DNA from: Prosopocoilus inquinatus
Taxonomy: Eukaryota > Arthropoda > Insecta > Coleoptera > Lucanidae
DNA length: 64,000 bases
Direction of reading: 5' to 3'
Assembly (NCBI GenBank): GCA_036172665.1
Contig: CM069876.1
Span: forward strand, 50,313,001 to 50,377,000
The notes beneath the pieces are model-generated. The model was not told the origin of the DNA. It made no database searches and saw nothing but the letters and a program-made list of their open reading frames with translations. The translations under genes were made by a program, and so were the position numbers. Below, piece by piece: positions 42,299 through 54,137 of this stretch (within the stretch, counting starts at the first letter, position 1; every line of letters begins with the position of its first letter).

Positions 42299-43610
42299 AA
42301 ATAACACGATCCTTCCCGCCGCCCTCTAATATTTTATTTTCCCGAATTTATTATGCCTTTTCCAAGCCTGACGATTTTCCAATTTTAATCAGGTATTTAT
42401 GACTGGCCTGGCGATTTCAGCGCGCGCGCAAATTAATAGAAAAAAAATCGTAAGGCGTCGTCGCAATCGGAAAAAATTAAATTCGGACGAACGAAGGGGG
42501 GTGATTTTCGAAAATTAAAACGAAACGCGTCTTGCTTCTGCGACAATTTGTTTTTTCTTTTTTTTTTAATATCTGCAGAAAATAACACGATCCTTCCCGC
42601 CGCCCTCTAATATTTTTTATTTTTCCGAATTTATTATGCCTTTTCCAAGCCTGACGATTTTCCAATCTTAATCAGGTATTTATGACTGGCCCGGCGATTT
42701 CTGCGCGCGCGCAAATTAATAGAAAAAAAATCGCATGGCGTCGTCGCAATCGGAAAAAATTAAATTCGGACGAATGAAGGGGGGTGATTTTCGAAAATTA
42801 AAACGAAACGCGTCTTGCTTCTGCGACAATTTGTCTTTTCTTTTTTTTTTAATATCAGCAGGAAATAACACGATCCTTCCTGCCGTCTAATATTTTATTT
42901 TCCCGAATTTATTATGCCTTTTCCAAGCCTGACGATTTTCCAATCTTAATCAGGTATTTATGACTGGCGATTTCTGTGCGCGCGCAAATTAATAGAAAAA
43001 AAATTGCAAGGCGTCGCCGCAATAAGAAAAAATTAAATTCGGACGAATGAAGGGAGGTGATTTTCGGAAAATTAAAACGAAACGCGTCTTGCTTCTGCGA
43101 CAATTTGTTTTTTCTTTTTTTTTAATATCAGCAGGAAATAACACGATCCTTCCCGCCGCCCTCTAATATTTTATTTTCCGGAATTTATTATGCCTTTTCC
43201 AAGCCTGACGATTTTCCAATATTAATCAGGTATTTATGACTGGCCCGGCGATTTCTGCGCGCGCGCAAATTAATAGAAAAAAAATCGCATGGCGTCGTCG
43301 CAATCGGAAAAAATTAAATTCGGACGAATGAAGGGGGGTGATTTTCGAAAATTAAAACGAAACGCGTCTTGCTTCTGCGACAATTTGTTTTTTCTTTTTT
43401 TTTAATATCAGCAGGAAATAACACGATCCTTCCCGCCGCCCTCTAATATTTTTTATTTTCCCGAATTTATTATGCCTTTTCCAAGCCTGACGATTTTCCA
43501 ATCTTAATCAGGTATTTATGACTGGCCCGGCGATTTCTGCGCGCGCGCAAATTAATAGAAAAAAAATCGCATGGCGTCGCCGCAATCGGAAAAAATTAAA
43601 TTCGGACGAA
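42299..43610 (+). repeat. Higher-order block in the 280-bp satellite, copy 2
   Basis: Second copy of the five-monomer period. Identity ends where copy 1 has GACGAATGAAGG and this copy has GACGAACGAAGG. The arrangement fits unequal crossing over within the array; an assembly artefact is also possible. Confidence 0.88.
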
Positions 43611-44384
43611 CGAAGGGGGATGATTTTCGAAAATTAAGACGAAACACGTCTTGCTTCTGCGACAATTTGTTATTTCTTTTTTTTAATATCAGCAGGAAAT
43701 AACACGATCCTTCCCGCCGCCCTCTAATATTTTTTATTTTCCCGAATTTATTATGCCTTTTCCAAGCCTGACGATTTTCCAATCTTAATCAGGTATTTAT
43801 GACTGGCCCGGCGATTTCTGCGCGCGCGCAAATTAATAGAAAAAAAATCGCATGGCGTCGCCGCAATCGGAAAAAATTAAATTCGGACGAACGAAGGGGG
43901 ATGATTTTCGAAAATTAAGACGAAACACGTCTTGCTTCTGCGACAATTTGTTATTTCTTTTTTTTAATATCAGCAGGAAATAACACGATCCTTCCCGCCG
44001 CCCTCTAATATTTTATTTTCCCGAATTTATTATGCCTTTTCCAAGCCTGACGATTTTCCAATCTTAATCAGGTATTTATGACTGGCCCGGCGATTTCTGC
44101 GCGCGCGCAAATTAATAGAAAAAAAATCGCATGGCGTCGTCGCAATCGGAAAAAATTAAATTCGGACGAATGAAGGGGGGTGATTTTCGAAAATTAAGAC
44201 GAAACACGTCTTGCTTCTGCGACAATTTGTCTTTTCTTTTTTTTAATATCAGCAGGAAATAACACGATCCTTCCCGCCGCCCTCTAATATTTTCTTTCCC
44301 GAATTTATTATGCCTTTTCCAAGCCTGACGATTTTCCAATATTAATCAGGTATTTATGACCGGCGATTTCTGTGCGCGCGCAAA

Positions 44385-44545
44385 TCAACATCTTATCGTT
44401 TCATTCTTCTTCAATTAGAAATTACTTCGTAAGTTTTACATCTTGTAGAATTTTGTCCGCGTTAACTGGAAAAGAAATAATCGCAAGGCGTCGCCGCAAT
44501 CAGAAAAAAACTCAAGCCTGAACGAAAGAGGGTGATTTTCGAAAG
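44385..44545 (+). repeat. Eroded right edge of the 280-bp satellite
   Basis: After unrelated sequence, 44473-44545 retains AATCGCAAGGCGTCGCCGCAATC and GAGGGTGATTTTCGAAA with many substitutions. This is a diverged boundary monomer. Confidence 0.7.
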
Positions 44546-45961
44546 TCGAAATACCACGCAACGAATTAAAACACTTGCAGGCGTGTCGTCGTCGCAAACA
44601 ACTCACAAGAAACGGTCGCAGTCTTACGTCAAGACGATCGAGTTCGTTCGAATAATACCCCCGCAGCTGCAAACCTTGAGGGAAAAAAATGAAACATGCT
44701 GGATACGACGGCGAACGGAAGATGCGGTCTCATGGTCAAGATTGAGTTAATTCGAAGAATGCTCGCAGCTGCAAACCTTGCAAAAAAATAATAATAAAAC
44801 AAATCAGATCTGCTCGAACGAGTGGATAACCAGTCCGGTGGATTTAGAGTGTAACATAACATCAAAGAAAGAACGTGTTTAAGCCGTAACATTATCATCA
44901 GGTGTTCATAATTACAAAGTAGGAGAGGCGACGCGTCGCTGTGGCCGTTAATACTGATCAAGTAAAGTAATGGTAATGGTACAAGAGCCGATTAGCACCG
45001 GCCTAATTAGTTCGTGATGGTTACGGTGTTTACGTGGAGAGGACCTCAGCAGTCGATTAAGGGTTGTTAAATTATGCAGTTTGGGACCTCCCCGACGTCC
45101 ATACTCGTCTAAAATCCGCCCGCTCGTTTTTGACCGGTCGCTAAATTATCCGCAGCTGGGTGATGTTGTAAACTTAAAGTGAACTTTAATGTACGAGCTT
45201 GCGCCAAGTAATTAAATGCGGAAGTTATTTATTTCAGTGCGGACGGAACGCATTCAGAGGATGTATAGTCGTGGACGGACGTGTTACTATTTCCCGAGCC
45301 CGAATTGCCACAAACCGCGATGCACCACCGCCCCCGACTTAAATTAACGCCGGCACTCAATTTTTCACGAGTTGTGTAATAAACTGAGCACCAATGCCGG
45401 TGGGTCATTACGCTGATACTGCTGCCTTGCTTTTATGTGCTGCTCGCTGCCGCATCACCATTAATCACTTACAATGCGCTCGTTTATGCACCGCGCGCGC
45501 CTTTGTTGTCCAATCCGAAGGCAATTACTGCCATTCATTGTCGATTTGTTTTCAATTCGGGATAATGCAATCATTAATAAAAGCCGGGGCGCGCGGTTCA
45601 CTCTGATTACAGCAGCCGTTGCGATCGCAATCCGCAAATTTAACAAAATTCGCTTTCGGCTCGTTTTCATTTCTTTTCTTTCCGGTCGTGGATCGTGCCG
45701 TCCTTTAGGCGGATACACCTCCGCGAATTGCAGCGAGTTACACCGACGCCATAAGACCATTGACTGCTCCAGGCGCGTCGCAAATCAATAAAGCCAAAAC
45801 TGGCCTAACCCTTAAGAGTTTGTACGAATCGAAAACGCCGCCGTGACCCAATCGAGTATAAGCCGGCGTAACGACGACCGATCGCATGAAAAGTCAAATG
45901 TGAACGCAATTTAATCCGTTCGTCGCAATAATAAACGCGCAAAGAATTGCGATTCGCAGGA
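44546..45961. other. Apparently unique non-coding DNA
   Basis: A short direct repeat (CGCAGCTGCAAACCTTG near 44664 and 44766) is the only duplication seen. 45000-45800 is free of satellites, has balanced composition and many TTAAT/ATTAA homeodomain-type words. That would suit an enhancer or other conserved sequence, but nothing proves it. Frames reach 110 codons without domain features. Confidence 0.4.
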
Positions 45962-46740
45962 CCTCGTATCACAAAAAAAAAAAAAATAAATAAATAATGA
46001 GACGTCTGCGTCACGTCGAGAATTCTGTGATCGTTTTAAAATAAACGTCCGGTCGGGTTCTCGCGCGAGCGATGAAACGCGCCGCTTGCGAAAGACGGTG
46101 CGATTAATGCCAAAAACAGAAACTCGGGACGATGAAGGAAATGCCGAACGGGAATGAGACTCGCGCGATGTTCTACGGCCGGTGTTTTCTGAGATTATGC
46201 AAGGAAAAAAACCCGTCTGCGAATTGCACCGTAACACTAAATCGCCACAACGTCAGAACCCAGATGTACGCAAAAAAAAACCGTCTGCGAATTGCACCGC
46301 AAAATTAAATCGTAACAACATCAAAACCGCGGACGTAAGGATTAGCAGTGAACGGCGTATCACAAAAAAATAAATAAATAAATAATGAGACGTCGACGTC
46401 ACGTCGAGAATTCTGTGATCGTTTTAAAAATAACCGTCCGGTCGAGATCTCGCGCAAGCGATGAAACGCGCTGCTTGCGAAAGACGGTGCAATTAACGCC
46501 AAAAACAGAAACTCGGGGCGATGAAAGAAATGCCGAACGGGAATGAGACTCGCGCGATATTCTACGGCCGGTGTTTTCTGAGATTATGCGAGAAAAAAAA
46601 ACCGTCTGCGAATTGCACCGCAACACTAAATCGCGACGACGTCAAAACCCGGACGTACGCAAAAAAAAAACGTCTGCGAATTGCACCGCAAAATTAAATC
46701 GTAACATCAAAACCGCGGACGTAAGGATTAGCGGTGAACG
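45962..46740 (+). repeat. 389-bp tandem duplication
   Basis: Two head-to-tail units: GGTGTTTTCTGAGATTATGC recurs 389 bp apart (46181 and 46570), as do AATGAGACGTC, GAATTCTGTGATCGTTTTAA, GAAAGACGGTGC and GAATTGCACCG. Within each unit a shorter duplicated segment (CGTCTGCGAATTGCACCG) appears twice, about 70 bp apart. Confidence 0.88.
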
Positions 46741-47189
46741 GCGAAGTGGGTAGAGTAGGGCCGAGAGGGCCCTTCTCCTCCTCGCTCCCCCCCCCCCCCC
46801 GCACCACCAAACAAGAGCTGACAAAAAAAGTACATTAAAAAGAAAAACCGCAAAAATTTTACAATAGCCCAAAAATAATTAAATTGCGACTGAAAAACTT
46901 CGAATTAAAAAAAAAAAAAACAAATAATATTAATAAATAAAAACAAGGCAAAGTGTGTACGTTAAGTTTGTTTAACTTAAATGGACGAAGAGACGGTAAT
47001 CTGAATTTAACACATTCAAACTCGTTGTTGATGTTATTAGATTATTTCAACGACCGGAATCAAACCGACAGCCGGCAGCAAGAATTTGTAAACGTGTTAC
47101 GTTCCGACCTTAGGGCCTGGAATAGAGTTGCGACGCGGCACGCCGACGGCGGCAGCCTTTTTCCAAACAACGAAATTGTCTACTAAAAA
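46741..47189. other. Non-coding DNA with C homopolymer
   Basis: A C run at about 46787-46800, then A-rich sequence. The 77-codon frame at 46953-47186 has no known domain. Confidence 0.45.
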
Positions 47190-47795
47190 ATATGCAACGT
47201 CACGTGCACAAGTAAATAAATATTAAAGTAAATCGAAAGTATACTTCACAGGTTAGGTTAGGTGGCGTCCATTTATTCAGGGTCGAGTTTTGGCGCGCAG
47301 ATATCGCGCTATGTCTGCGGTCTAGCTTCACGGAGCATCGCGAGCACGAGACAAAAACTGAAATTAGGCCGCTCCTCGTTATTGATGATGGCTTCCAGAT
47401 ATAAACCTACAGGAATGGCCACGGTCAGAACGGGAAACGCGATAAAATAAATAATCCAGTGGAAAAGTCCGGTCGTCAGGAAGAAAATCCAGCCGAAAAG
47501 AAAACAATGTTACCCGTACGACGTCTAAAGCGGACGTATGGCTTCGTAAGCGCGGAAGCTTCCGGCCAGGTCTCGTTTTTGTTACAAGGGCTAGAATGAC
47601 ATACATAAACCTACAGGAATGGCCAAGGTCAAAACGAGAAACACGACAAAATAAATAATCCAGTGGAAAAGTCCAGTCGTCAGGAAAAAAAATCACCCGA
47701 AAAGAAAACAATGTTACCCGTACGACGTCTAAAGCAGGCATGTGGCTTCGTAAGCGCGGAAGCTTCCGGCCAAGTCTCGTTTTTGTTACAAGGGG
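47190..47795 (+). repeat. Repeat family R3, left cluster
   Basis: 47401-47590 and 47606-47793 are tandem copies about 205 bp apart. Both hold ATAAACCTACAGGAATGGCC, AAATAAATAATCCAGTGGAA, CAATGTTACCCGTACGACG and GCGCGGAAGCTTCCGGCCA. The preceding 47200-47400 matches 49960-50140 (GTATACTTCAC, GGTTAGGTTAG, a GACGCCCA-like word). The 150-codon minus-strand frame at 47379-47831 is generated by the duplication. Confidence 0.85.
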
Positions 47796-48330
47796 ATACC
47801 TAATCGGAAAGGAGCGATCTGTCAATTTCAAGCTTCGAACCAGAATTTAAGCGCAAGCGCAGACTTTTTTTAAAAAAAAGAAATCATAACTCGGCCGTCG
47901 GTTGGAGTTTCTCGTCTCAAAGAGAGACCGACAAAATCGCGGTGTTGTTTTTTTTTTATCGCATTTTTGCTTTGAATACGGATATTTCCGAAACGATTCT
48001 TCACTTTACTAACTCCACAAGCCTATACTGTCGGAATCTACGTGAAGAAACCTTCAAAACCATGTACTGCATTTAAAATTTTCGAAAATTAAATTAATTT
48101 TTAATCTGTCAATTTCAAGCTTCAATTTTCAATTTCCCACGGAATCAATTACTATAATAACCGTTTCTATGGAGTTAACTGGAGCTTAAATTTTAACTGG
48201 AAGCGGTGCAAACGACCCTAAAGCGGTTACGAAGAAAACATGGCTTCGTGTACTGAACGGTAGACACGCAATGTTACCCGTACGATGTCTAAAGTGAAAT
48301 TGAAGAGAACATACCGGCGTTTCCACGTCC
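47796..48330. other. Non-coding DNA with a lone R3 motif
   Basis: Mostly unique and A/T-leaning; CAATGTTACCCGTACGATG with CTAAAG lies at 48269. Confidence 0.5.
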
Positions 48331-49910
48331 GCGCATATGCGTCTCCGGCAGCGTCTGGGAGCAGGTTCGGATTCAGGAGCGCTTCAAGGCCCGTAAAAAT
48401 AACTTTTAACGGAAGGAATGGGGAGAGTTTTTTTTTTATTTCGCGCGAAATGCGCCGGGTCGTATGATTACTCTTAACACCCCGCGCATCTTAAAAAGAA
48501 GACTGTCGTGGAGAATACACTCGGAGATGAATCACGAGAAGACGAAACGAACGCTTTAAAGATTAAAAAGTGAAAGTAAAGCGGCAGTTGTATCAAAGAT
48601 GTCACGTCGAAGCCATAATTCTTCGAGCTCGAGCGCCGAACGAACATAATGAGCCGAATAAGGGAAGGACGGGAGAAAGTGGTTGTTAATAATAAAACGT
48701 TACGTGGAGGGGGAGAGGGAAGAACCCCTCCCACCCCTCTCCCCCAGCCTCATACTTTACTATTCTCGAGAGGTCTGATGTAAATTCTGAAATATCTTTC
48801 GCAGTAAATACAAGAACGAACGCGCACTTTGTTAGTTAGGCAAACATGGGCGAAATTTATTCGCCTTATCAAGTTCGTGCCTCCTAATTCGCTTCACCTC
48901 CTCCCCTCCTCCCCACCCCCTTACTGCCTGTACCTGTTTACATGCCGTCGGACATGTCGAAAACAAGAATTTTTTTTTCAGTTTCCGAGAGTAGGCAACA
49001 TCGTCGAGGATGACTTTAATTAACTGAGAGCGCGCCCTGTTTATAACGAGGGTCGCGGAAATAATGGAAACGTTTCGCTTATGTCGCCGAGTATTACATT
49101 TCCGTTTGTAGATTATCATCGTCATCCCCTTTCCGGTGGACGTTTGAGGCCGCCAATCGATCGGATGATCAGTGGATTTTTGCAGTTGCCCCACGTCGGG
49201 CGCCATGCGTGTCGTGACGCGCTCGGACACCGGCGCGGCGGGCGTTGGCTAAACAAATTAGGAGCGTTTCTCTTTTTTTTACATTCATTAGATTTCTCAG
49301 CAGTTAATTTCGGACGAGCGCAAATTAAACAACCCCTAACAGACTTCCGCGCTCCTTTCGGACGAGTCCTTCATCCAATTACGTCATTGTCAGTCGCTGA
49401 AAAGGCAAGTCCCTGTCTCGTTAAGACGGTCATAAGACAACGCAATAAAAACGCAAATTTTCCTCTTCTTCTCAGAGCCCCTTTTCATTACGCCTCCACG
49501 CGCGCGCGAATTGGCTCGCTCCCCGAAATCAACGAGGCGAAAGGGAGGGAGGGAGGGAGAGAGAAAAGCCATCTAACGAAAGAAACCTCCCAAAAACTGC
49601 GAGCTTGACGATCAAACGAGGAGAAGGCGCCCGAAAAGCATCAGCAACAAGTGGCGCAGATTTAAACACGCGCCCGGGGGGGTGGTTGGTGGTTTTCCAC
49701 TTTTACGTAATCGCATGTGAAACACATTCTTTCATCCCTCTTCCATGTTCTTCGAACATTTTCAATTTCGTTGCACGATAACGTAAAACCCCATTTAAAA
49801 AAAATTACTTCAATATTAGCATGCTTCCGAATCAACTGTTTCGGCATTACGATCCAAAGACTAACGAATAGTGCGCGTTCGTCGTATGTTTCTAATAAAA
49901 TCGAACTCGC
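48331..49910. other. Apparently unique non-coding DNA
   Basis: The 175-codon plus-strand frame at 49081-49608 is the longest one not made by repeats. It shows no domain and ends in a purine-rich low-complexity tail, and an overlapping 132-codon frame lies on the other strand around 48832-49230. Neither is supported as a gene. Confidence 0.4.
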
Positions 49911-51240
49911 GTTGTGAACGTACGTTACGTAGAGACGCAGAAATGAAGCCCGTGCGCAAGTAAATAAATGATGAAGTAAATCAAAAGTATACTTCACGGG
50001 TTAGGTTAGCTGACGCCCAGTCATCCGGGGTCAGGTTCCGGCGAAGAGACGTGACGCTTTGTTTGCGGCGTTGTTTCACGAGACGTCGCGCGGAGGAGAT
50101 AAAACGGCAATTAGGCCGCTCCTCGTTAATGAGCAAGGTTTCCATAATAAACCTACAAAAATGACCGCGGCCGGAACGCGAAAGACGACAAAATAAATAA
50201 TCCAGCGCGGAAAAGTCCAGCCGGGAAGAAAATCCAGCCGAAAAGAAAACAATGTTACCCTTACGACGTCTAAAGCGGCAATAAAGAGAACGTGCGGTTT
50301 CTTAAGCGGCCACGTCACGGTCTAAAATGGCTTAAACCAATCGGAAAGCAGTGATTTCTAATGATTGCAGATCGATCGTTCGAGATGAAAATGGTGGTCG
50401 CACTTTTCAAGACACGGCGAGTCGATCAATCTGTATTGATTGAAGCTTGATCTTAAGATTTTAGCACAAATTAAAAAAAAAACTGTATACATACAATGTT
50501 ACCCGTACGATGTCTAAAGCGGTAATATAGAGAACGTGCCTGGCGTTGTAAACGAACGTTACGTAGAGACGCAGAAATGAAACTTTAAAAATAAATTAAA
50601 GAATGCCGCTCCAAAAATCATGCATCGTCACGTGCGCAAGTAAATAAATGATGAAGTAAATCAAAAGTATACTTCACGGGTTAGGTTAGCTAACGCCCAG
50701 TCATCCGGGGTCAAGTTCTGGCGAACAGACGTCGCGCTTTGTTTGCGACGTCGTTTCACGAGACGTCGCGCGGAGGAGATGAAACGGCAATTAGGCCGCT
50801 CCTCGTTAACGAGCAAGGTTTCCATAATAAACCTATAAAACTGACCGCGGCCGGAACGAGAAAGACGACAAAATAAATAATCCAGCGCGGAAAAGTCCAG
50901 CCGGGAAGAAAATCCAACCGAAAAGAAAACAATGTTACCCGTACGACGTCTAAAGCGACAATAAAGAGAACGTGCGGTTTCTTAAGCGGCCACGTCACGG
51001 TCTAAAATGGCTTAAACTAATCGGAAAGCAGTGATTTCTGATGATTGCAGATCGTTCGTTCGAGATGAAAATGCTGGTCGCACTTTTCAAGACACGGCGA
51101 GTCGATCCAAACTGTATCGATTGAAGCTAGATAATAAGATTTTAGCACAAGTTCAGACAAACTGTATACACACCATGTCATATTACCCGTACGATGTCTA
51201 AAGCGGTAATGTAGAGAACGTGCTGCTTCGTACACGGAAG
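49911..51240 (+). repeat. Repeat family R3, ~680-bp tandem duplication
   Basis: Copy 1 is about 49911-50544 and copy 2 about 50545-51240. Corresponding points after the first 50 bases are 680 bp apart, with about 46 bp extra near the start of copy 2. Each copy contains TTACGTAGAGACGCAGAAATG, GTATACTTCACGGGTTAGG, TTTCACGAGACGTCGCGCG, TAATCCAGCGCGGAAAAGTC, one CAATGTTACCC(T/G)TACGACG box and one divergent box. Copies are about 95% alike. Confidence 0.9.
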
Positions 51241-53248
51241 CTTCCGGCCACGTCTCGCTTTTGTTACACGAGCTACAATGGCATAACTAATCAAAATAAA
51301 CGGTCAGTAAGAAGTCAGGATTTCGCTTGTTAAAACATACCTGTTTAGTTAACGAAATGGTATACGCACGCACACAATGTTACCCGTACGATGTCTAAAC
51401 CTAATTCGAATCTCATGTTCGTTATTGGTGTGGTTCGGATTCATCTGTTTGGGCATCACAGTCCAGAGACTAGCGAATAGTGTGCGCTCGTCGTATGTTT
51501 TGTTTTTAATAAAATCGAACTCGCGTTGTAAACAATCGTTACGTAGAAATGAAGAAATGAAATCACAAAAATTAAATTTATGTCGAAAAAGAATTTTCTC
51601 CGCCGGCCGCCTCTCTTCCAAAGCCTGGAAACATCAGAGACGTCAACCGGCGACCTATTAAAGTTAATTAAAATTCTTAAAGGACCGCCGACGACGGCAA
51701 CTACATCATCATCGTCGTCGTCTGCTTTTATAATGAGCGTCGCGAGCTGCTTGATTTTAGTCTCTTTTCAAAAAAAAAAAAAGAAAAAAAACAGACGAAA
51801 CGTGTATATAACGAGATATCATAGAAGATAGGCGCTGCGGGCAGATATTTCGTACGTGTTTCAGCGGCGGCGACGCTTTGATGTTTTTGCCTTTCGGGAG
51901 CGGTAGAGGTCGCGGCAATCGTCGACGCACGAGAGGAGGGTGGTGGGGGATGGGGGAGAGGAGGGAGTAAATCTGTTTGTTGCTTTTGCGATACCGTGCG
52001 CTACGCAAAGGCAAATAATAAATCATAACGGAATGAATTTATTTATTCACCGAAGGGAATAAAGTTAGAGACGCGGCTTAGAGCTTGAAAGAAAGAAGAA
52101 AAAAAAATGAAGCCGGAAAATAAAAACGAGAACAAATTGACTCCCTCTTAAATTTGAGGATAGGCAACAAACTCTAGTTTTGATTGATGGGTTGCCTATT
52201 CTAAAATCTTTTGGCAGTCGCAATTTAATATAGTTGTAACGATTAGATTAGATTTCTAATCGAATAATTTTAAAAAAAACTGCGGCGGAAATAATTAGCA
52301 CGTGCTTAAAATTCTTCACGAGTAATTACATTCCATTTGCGAAGTTCCAAAACGTTGCCCGGGCTGTGAAACAAGGACGCGAGCACTGCAATCATTTCTG
52401 CGCACTCAGTGTTACTATTTCAAAACTATACAACGGCACCTAATTAAGCAGGCACGCGTCGATAAATTTTTGCGTATGTTTGCAAAAGAAAATCCGAATA
52501 AACCAAGGAGAATCGTCTGATGACGTTGCTAGTTGGACCCTTCAGGACGCGATGAATTTGCCAAGATACGGTCCGTAGAAGTTTTTATAGAAAATTAAAT
52601 GTGCGATTAAACGTTCCCCCCGAACAGTTTTCTTTCGTTTTATTTAACGCTTACGCCGAATATTTGCCTTCTCTTCTTAATTTCTTTTACGTAATTGAAT
52701 TGGAATTAAATTTCACGATTTCGATTATGCTTTTTTATCATTAAAATCTCTTTAAATTGCATGCAATGTTACTTGTACGATGTCTGAAGCGCAAGTGTTC
52801 GGCAATTTCCGGCCACTCGTTATTTAAACGATTTCTGGCTTGTTTTACCCGAACCAGATGCGCTACGAACAAAGAAATTGAGATCCAAATTTATACGGAT
52901 TGTTTAAAAGAAGAATCGGGGACAGAAGGGGATGAAAAGTGGTTATCGTACAATTCGATTAATTTCCAGCACCTTGCTCTTTAAAGATTTTAGCAAAAAA
53001 TCTAAACGAAACGGTACACATTCAATGTTACTCGTACGATGTCTAAAGCGGTATTGAAAAGAACAATGGAAACTTCCAGTCACGTCTCGTTATATAAACA
53101 AGATGGCTAAGATGGGGTAACCAATTGGAAAGCAGCGACGTATAATTTTCAAGAAAGAGACGAATAAGAATCTCAGAAGTTAATCGGTAACACGATTCAC
53201 CTGCGAGAGGCCCTTGCCGCCTCCGCTAACGACGGACGTCGAGTCGGC
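51241..53248. other. Mostly unique DNA with scattered R3 boxes
   Basis: R3 boxes occur at 51375, 52764 (CAATGTTACTTGTACGATG) and 53023 (CAATGTTACTCGTACGATG). 51533-51570 resembles the start of the R3 unit. A CATCATCGTCGTCG run lies at 51706 and an A run near 51769. No gene is supported. Confidence 0.45.
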
Positions 53249-54137
53249 GCCGTCGCTCCTGGATTCTAATCAGTGAAACGATTCGCTTCAAGAGCCCGTG
53301 GCGTCGCCGCCGTTGCCCCTGGACTTTAATCGGCATAAAACGATTCGCCTTAAGAGGCCACGGCCGTTTTTCACCAAACGACGGACGTGTCGCCGCTCCG
53401 CGCCACTGTTAGAGGAGATCAAGACATCTCGCAACCCCCCCCCCTTCCCCTCCCAAGCGTCGCTACAACCCCTAATCGTCCAGCCGGTTAATCGAACGCC
53501 CGAGAAGCCGCCCCCAACAAATCCACGGCGGAAGCAACGAGTTCCTGCAAGAACATCCACTTGACACGACCACCCGCTCCGCCGCGACGCAACGGAGCAC
53601 CACCCCGTCTGCATCGGGCACAAAAGAAACCCGCGGATTGAATAAAACTACGACCCTCAGAGACTAAATTAAGTTATTACATTTTTGTGTTCGATCGAGC
53701 TCATCCGAGAAGCCGTCTTCAACAAATCCACAGCGCCGAGGAGTACTCACCTGACACGACCACCCGCTCCGTCACGACGCAGCGGAGGACTACCCCGACT
53801 ACCCCGTCTGCATCGAGGCCAAGAAGATTGAATAAAACTGGAAACACCGTGTTCTGGCAAGAAAATCGAAATGCATTAACTTGACAAGACCACCCGCTCC
53901 GCCGTGACGCAGCGGAAGACTACCTACCCCGTCTGCATCGAGACTAAGAGGATTGAAGAAGACTGGAAACACCGTGTTCTGGCAAGAATATCGAAATGCA
54001 TTAACTTGACACGACCACCCGCTCCGCCGTGACGCAACGGAGGACCACCCCGTCTGCACCGGGCAAAAAAGAGACCCCCGGATTGAATAAAACTACGACC
54101 CCCAGAGTCTAAATTAATTAATTACGTTTTTGTGTTC
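53249..54137 (+). repeat. ~125-bp G/C-rich tandem repeat
   Basis: Four units carry ACACGACCACCCGCTCCG-like words followed by GACGCA(A/G)CGGA, CCCCGTCTGCA and GATTGAATAAAACT, beginning near 53562, 53753, 53884 and 54008. Units 1 and 4 continue into a CTACGACCC variant, units 2 and 3 into GGAAACACCGTGTTCTGGCA. Another pair (CCTGGA(T/C)T(C/T)TAATC..ACGATTCGC) repeats at 53257 and 53310. Frames on both strands are repeat-derived. Confidence 0.8.

Larger units (their letters stand above)
39745..44384 (+). repeat. ~280-bp satellite array
   Basis: About 16-17 head-to-tail units. Each unit includes GCTTCTGCGACAATTTGT, a T run, AATATC(A/T)GCAG, AATAACACGATCCTTCC, GAATTTATTATGCCTTTTCC, AAGCCTGACGATTTTCCAAT, a CGCGCGCGCAAATTAATAG block and AATTAAATTCGGACGAA. 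Units are spaced 280-281 bp and mostly over 95% alike. The first unit and the last two are most diverged. Minus-strand frames of 60-76 codons recur with this period and are not genes. Confidence 0.95.

Noticed and set aside
47252..47264. GGTTAGGTTAGG as insect telomeric (TTAGG)n
   Set aside because: Only two units, part of the R3 repeat. Not an array.
47379..47831. 150-codon minus-strand frame with internal repeat
   Set aside because: It spans the two tandem copies of R3 and reflects the duplication. The 50 kb R3 copies give only 80-codon versions.
49081..49608. 175-codon open frame as a gene
   Set aside because: No domain, no homolog recognised, low-complexity purine-rich tail and a competing frame on the other strand. 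Its length is plausible by chance in G/C-richer DNA.
52517..52560. CTGATGA at 52517 as another hammerhead core
   Set aside because: No GAAA partner or complementary stems at the required spacing.
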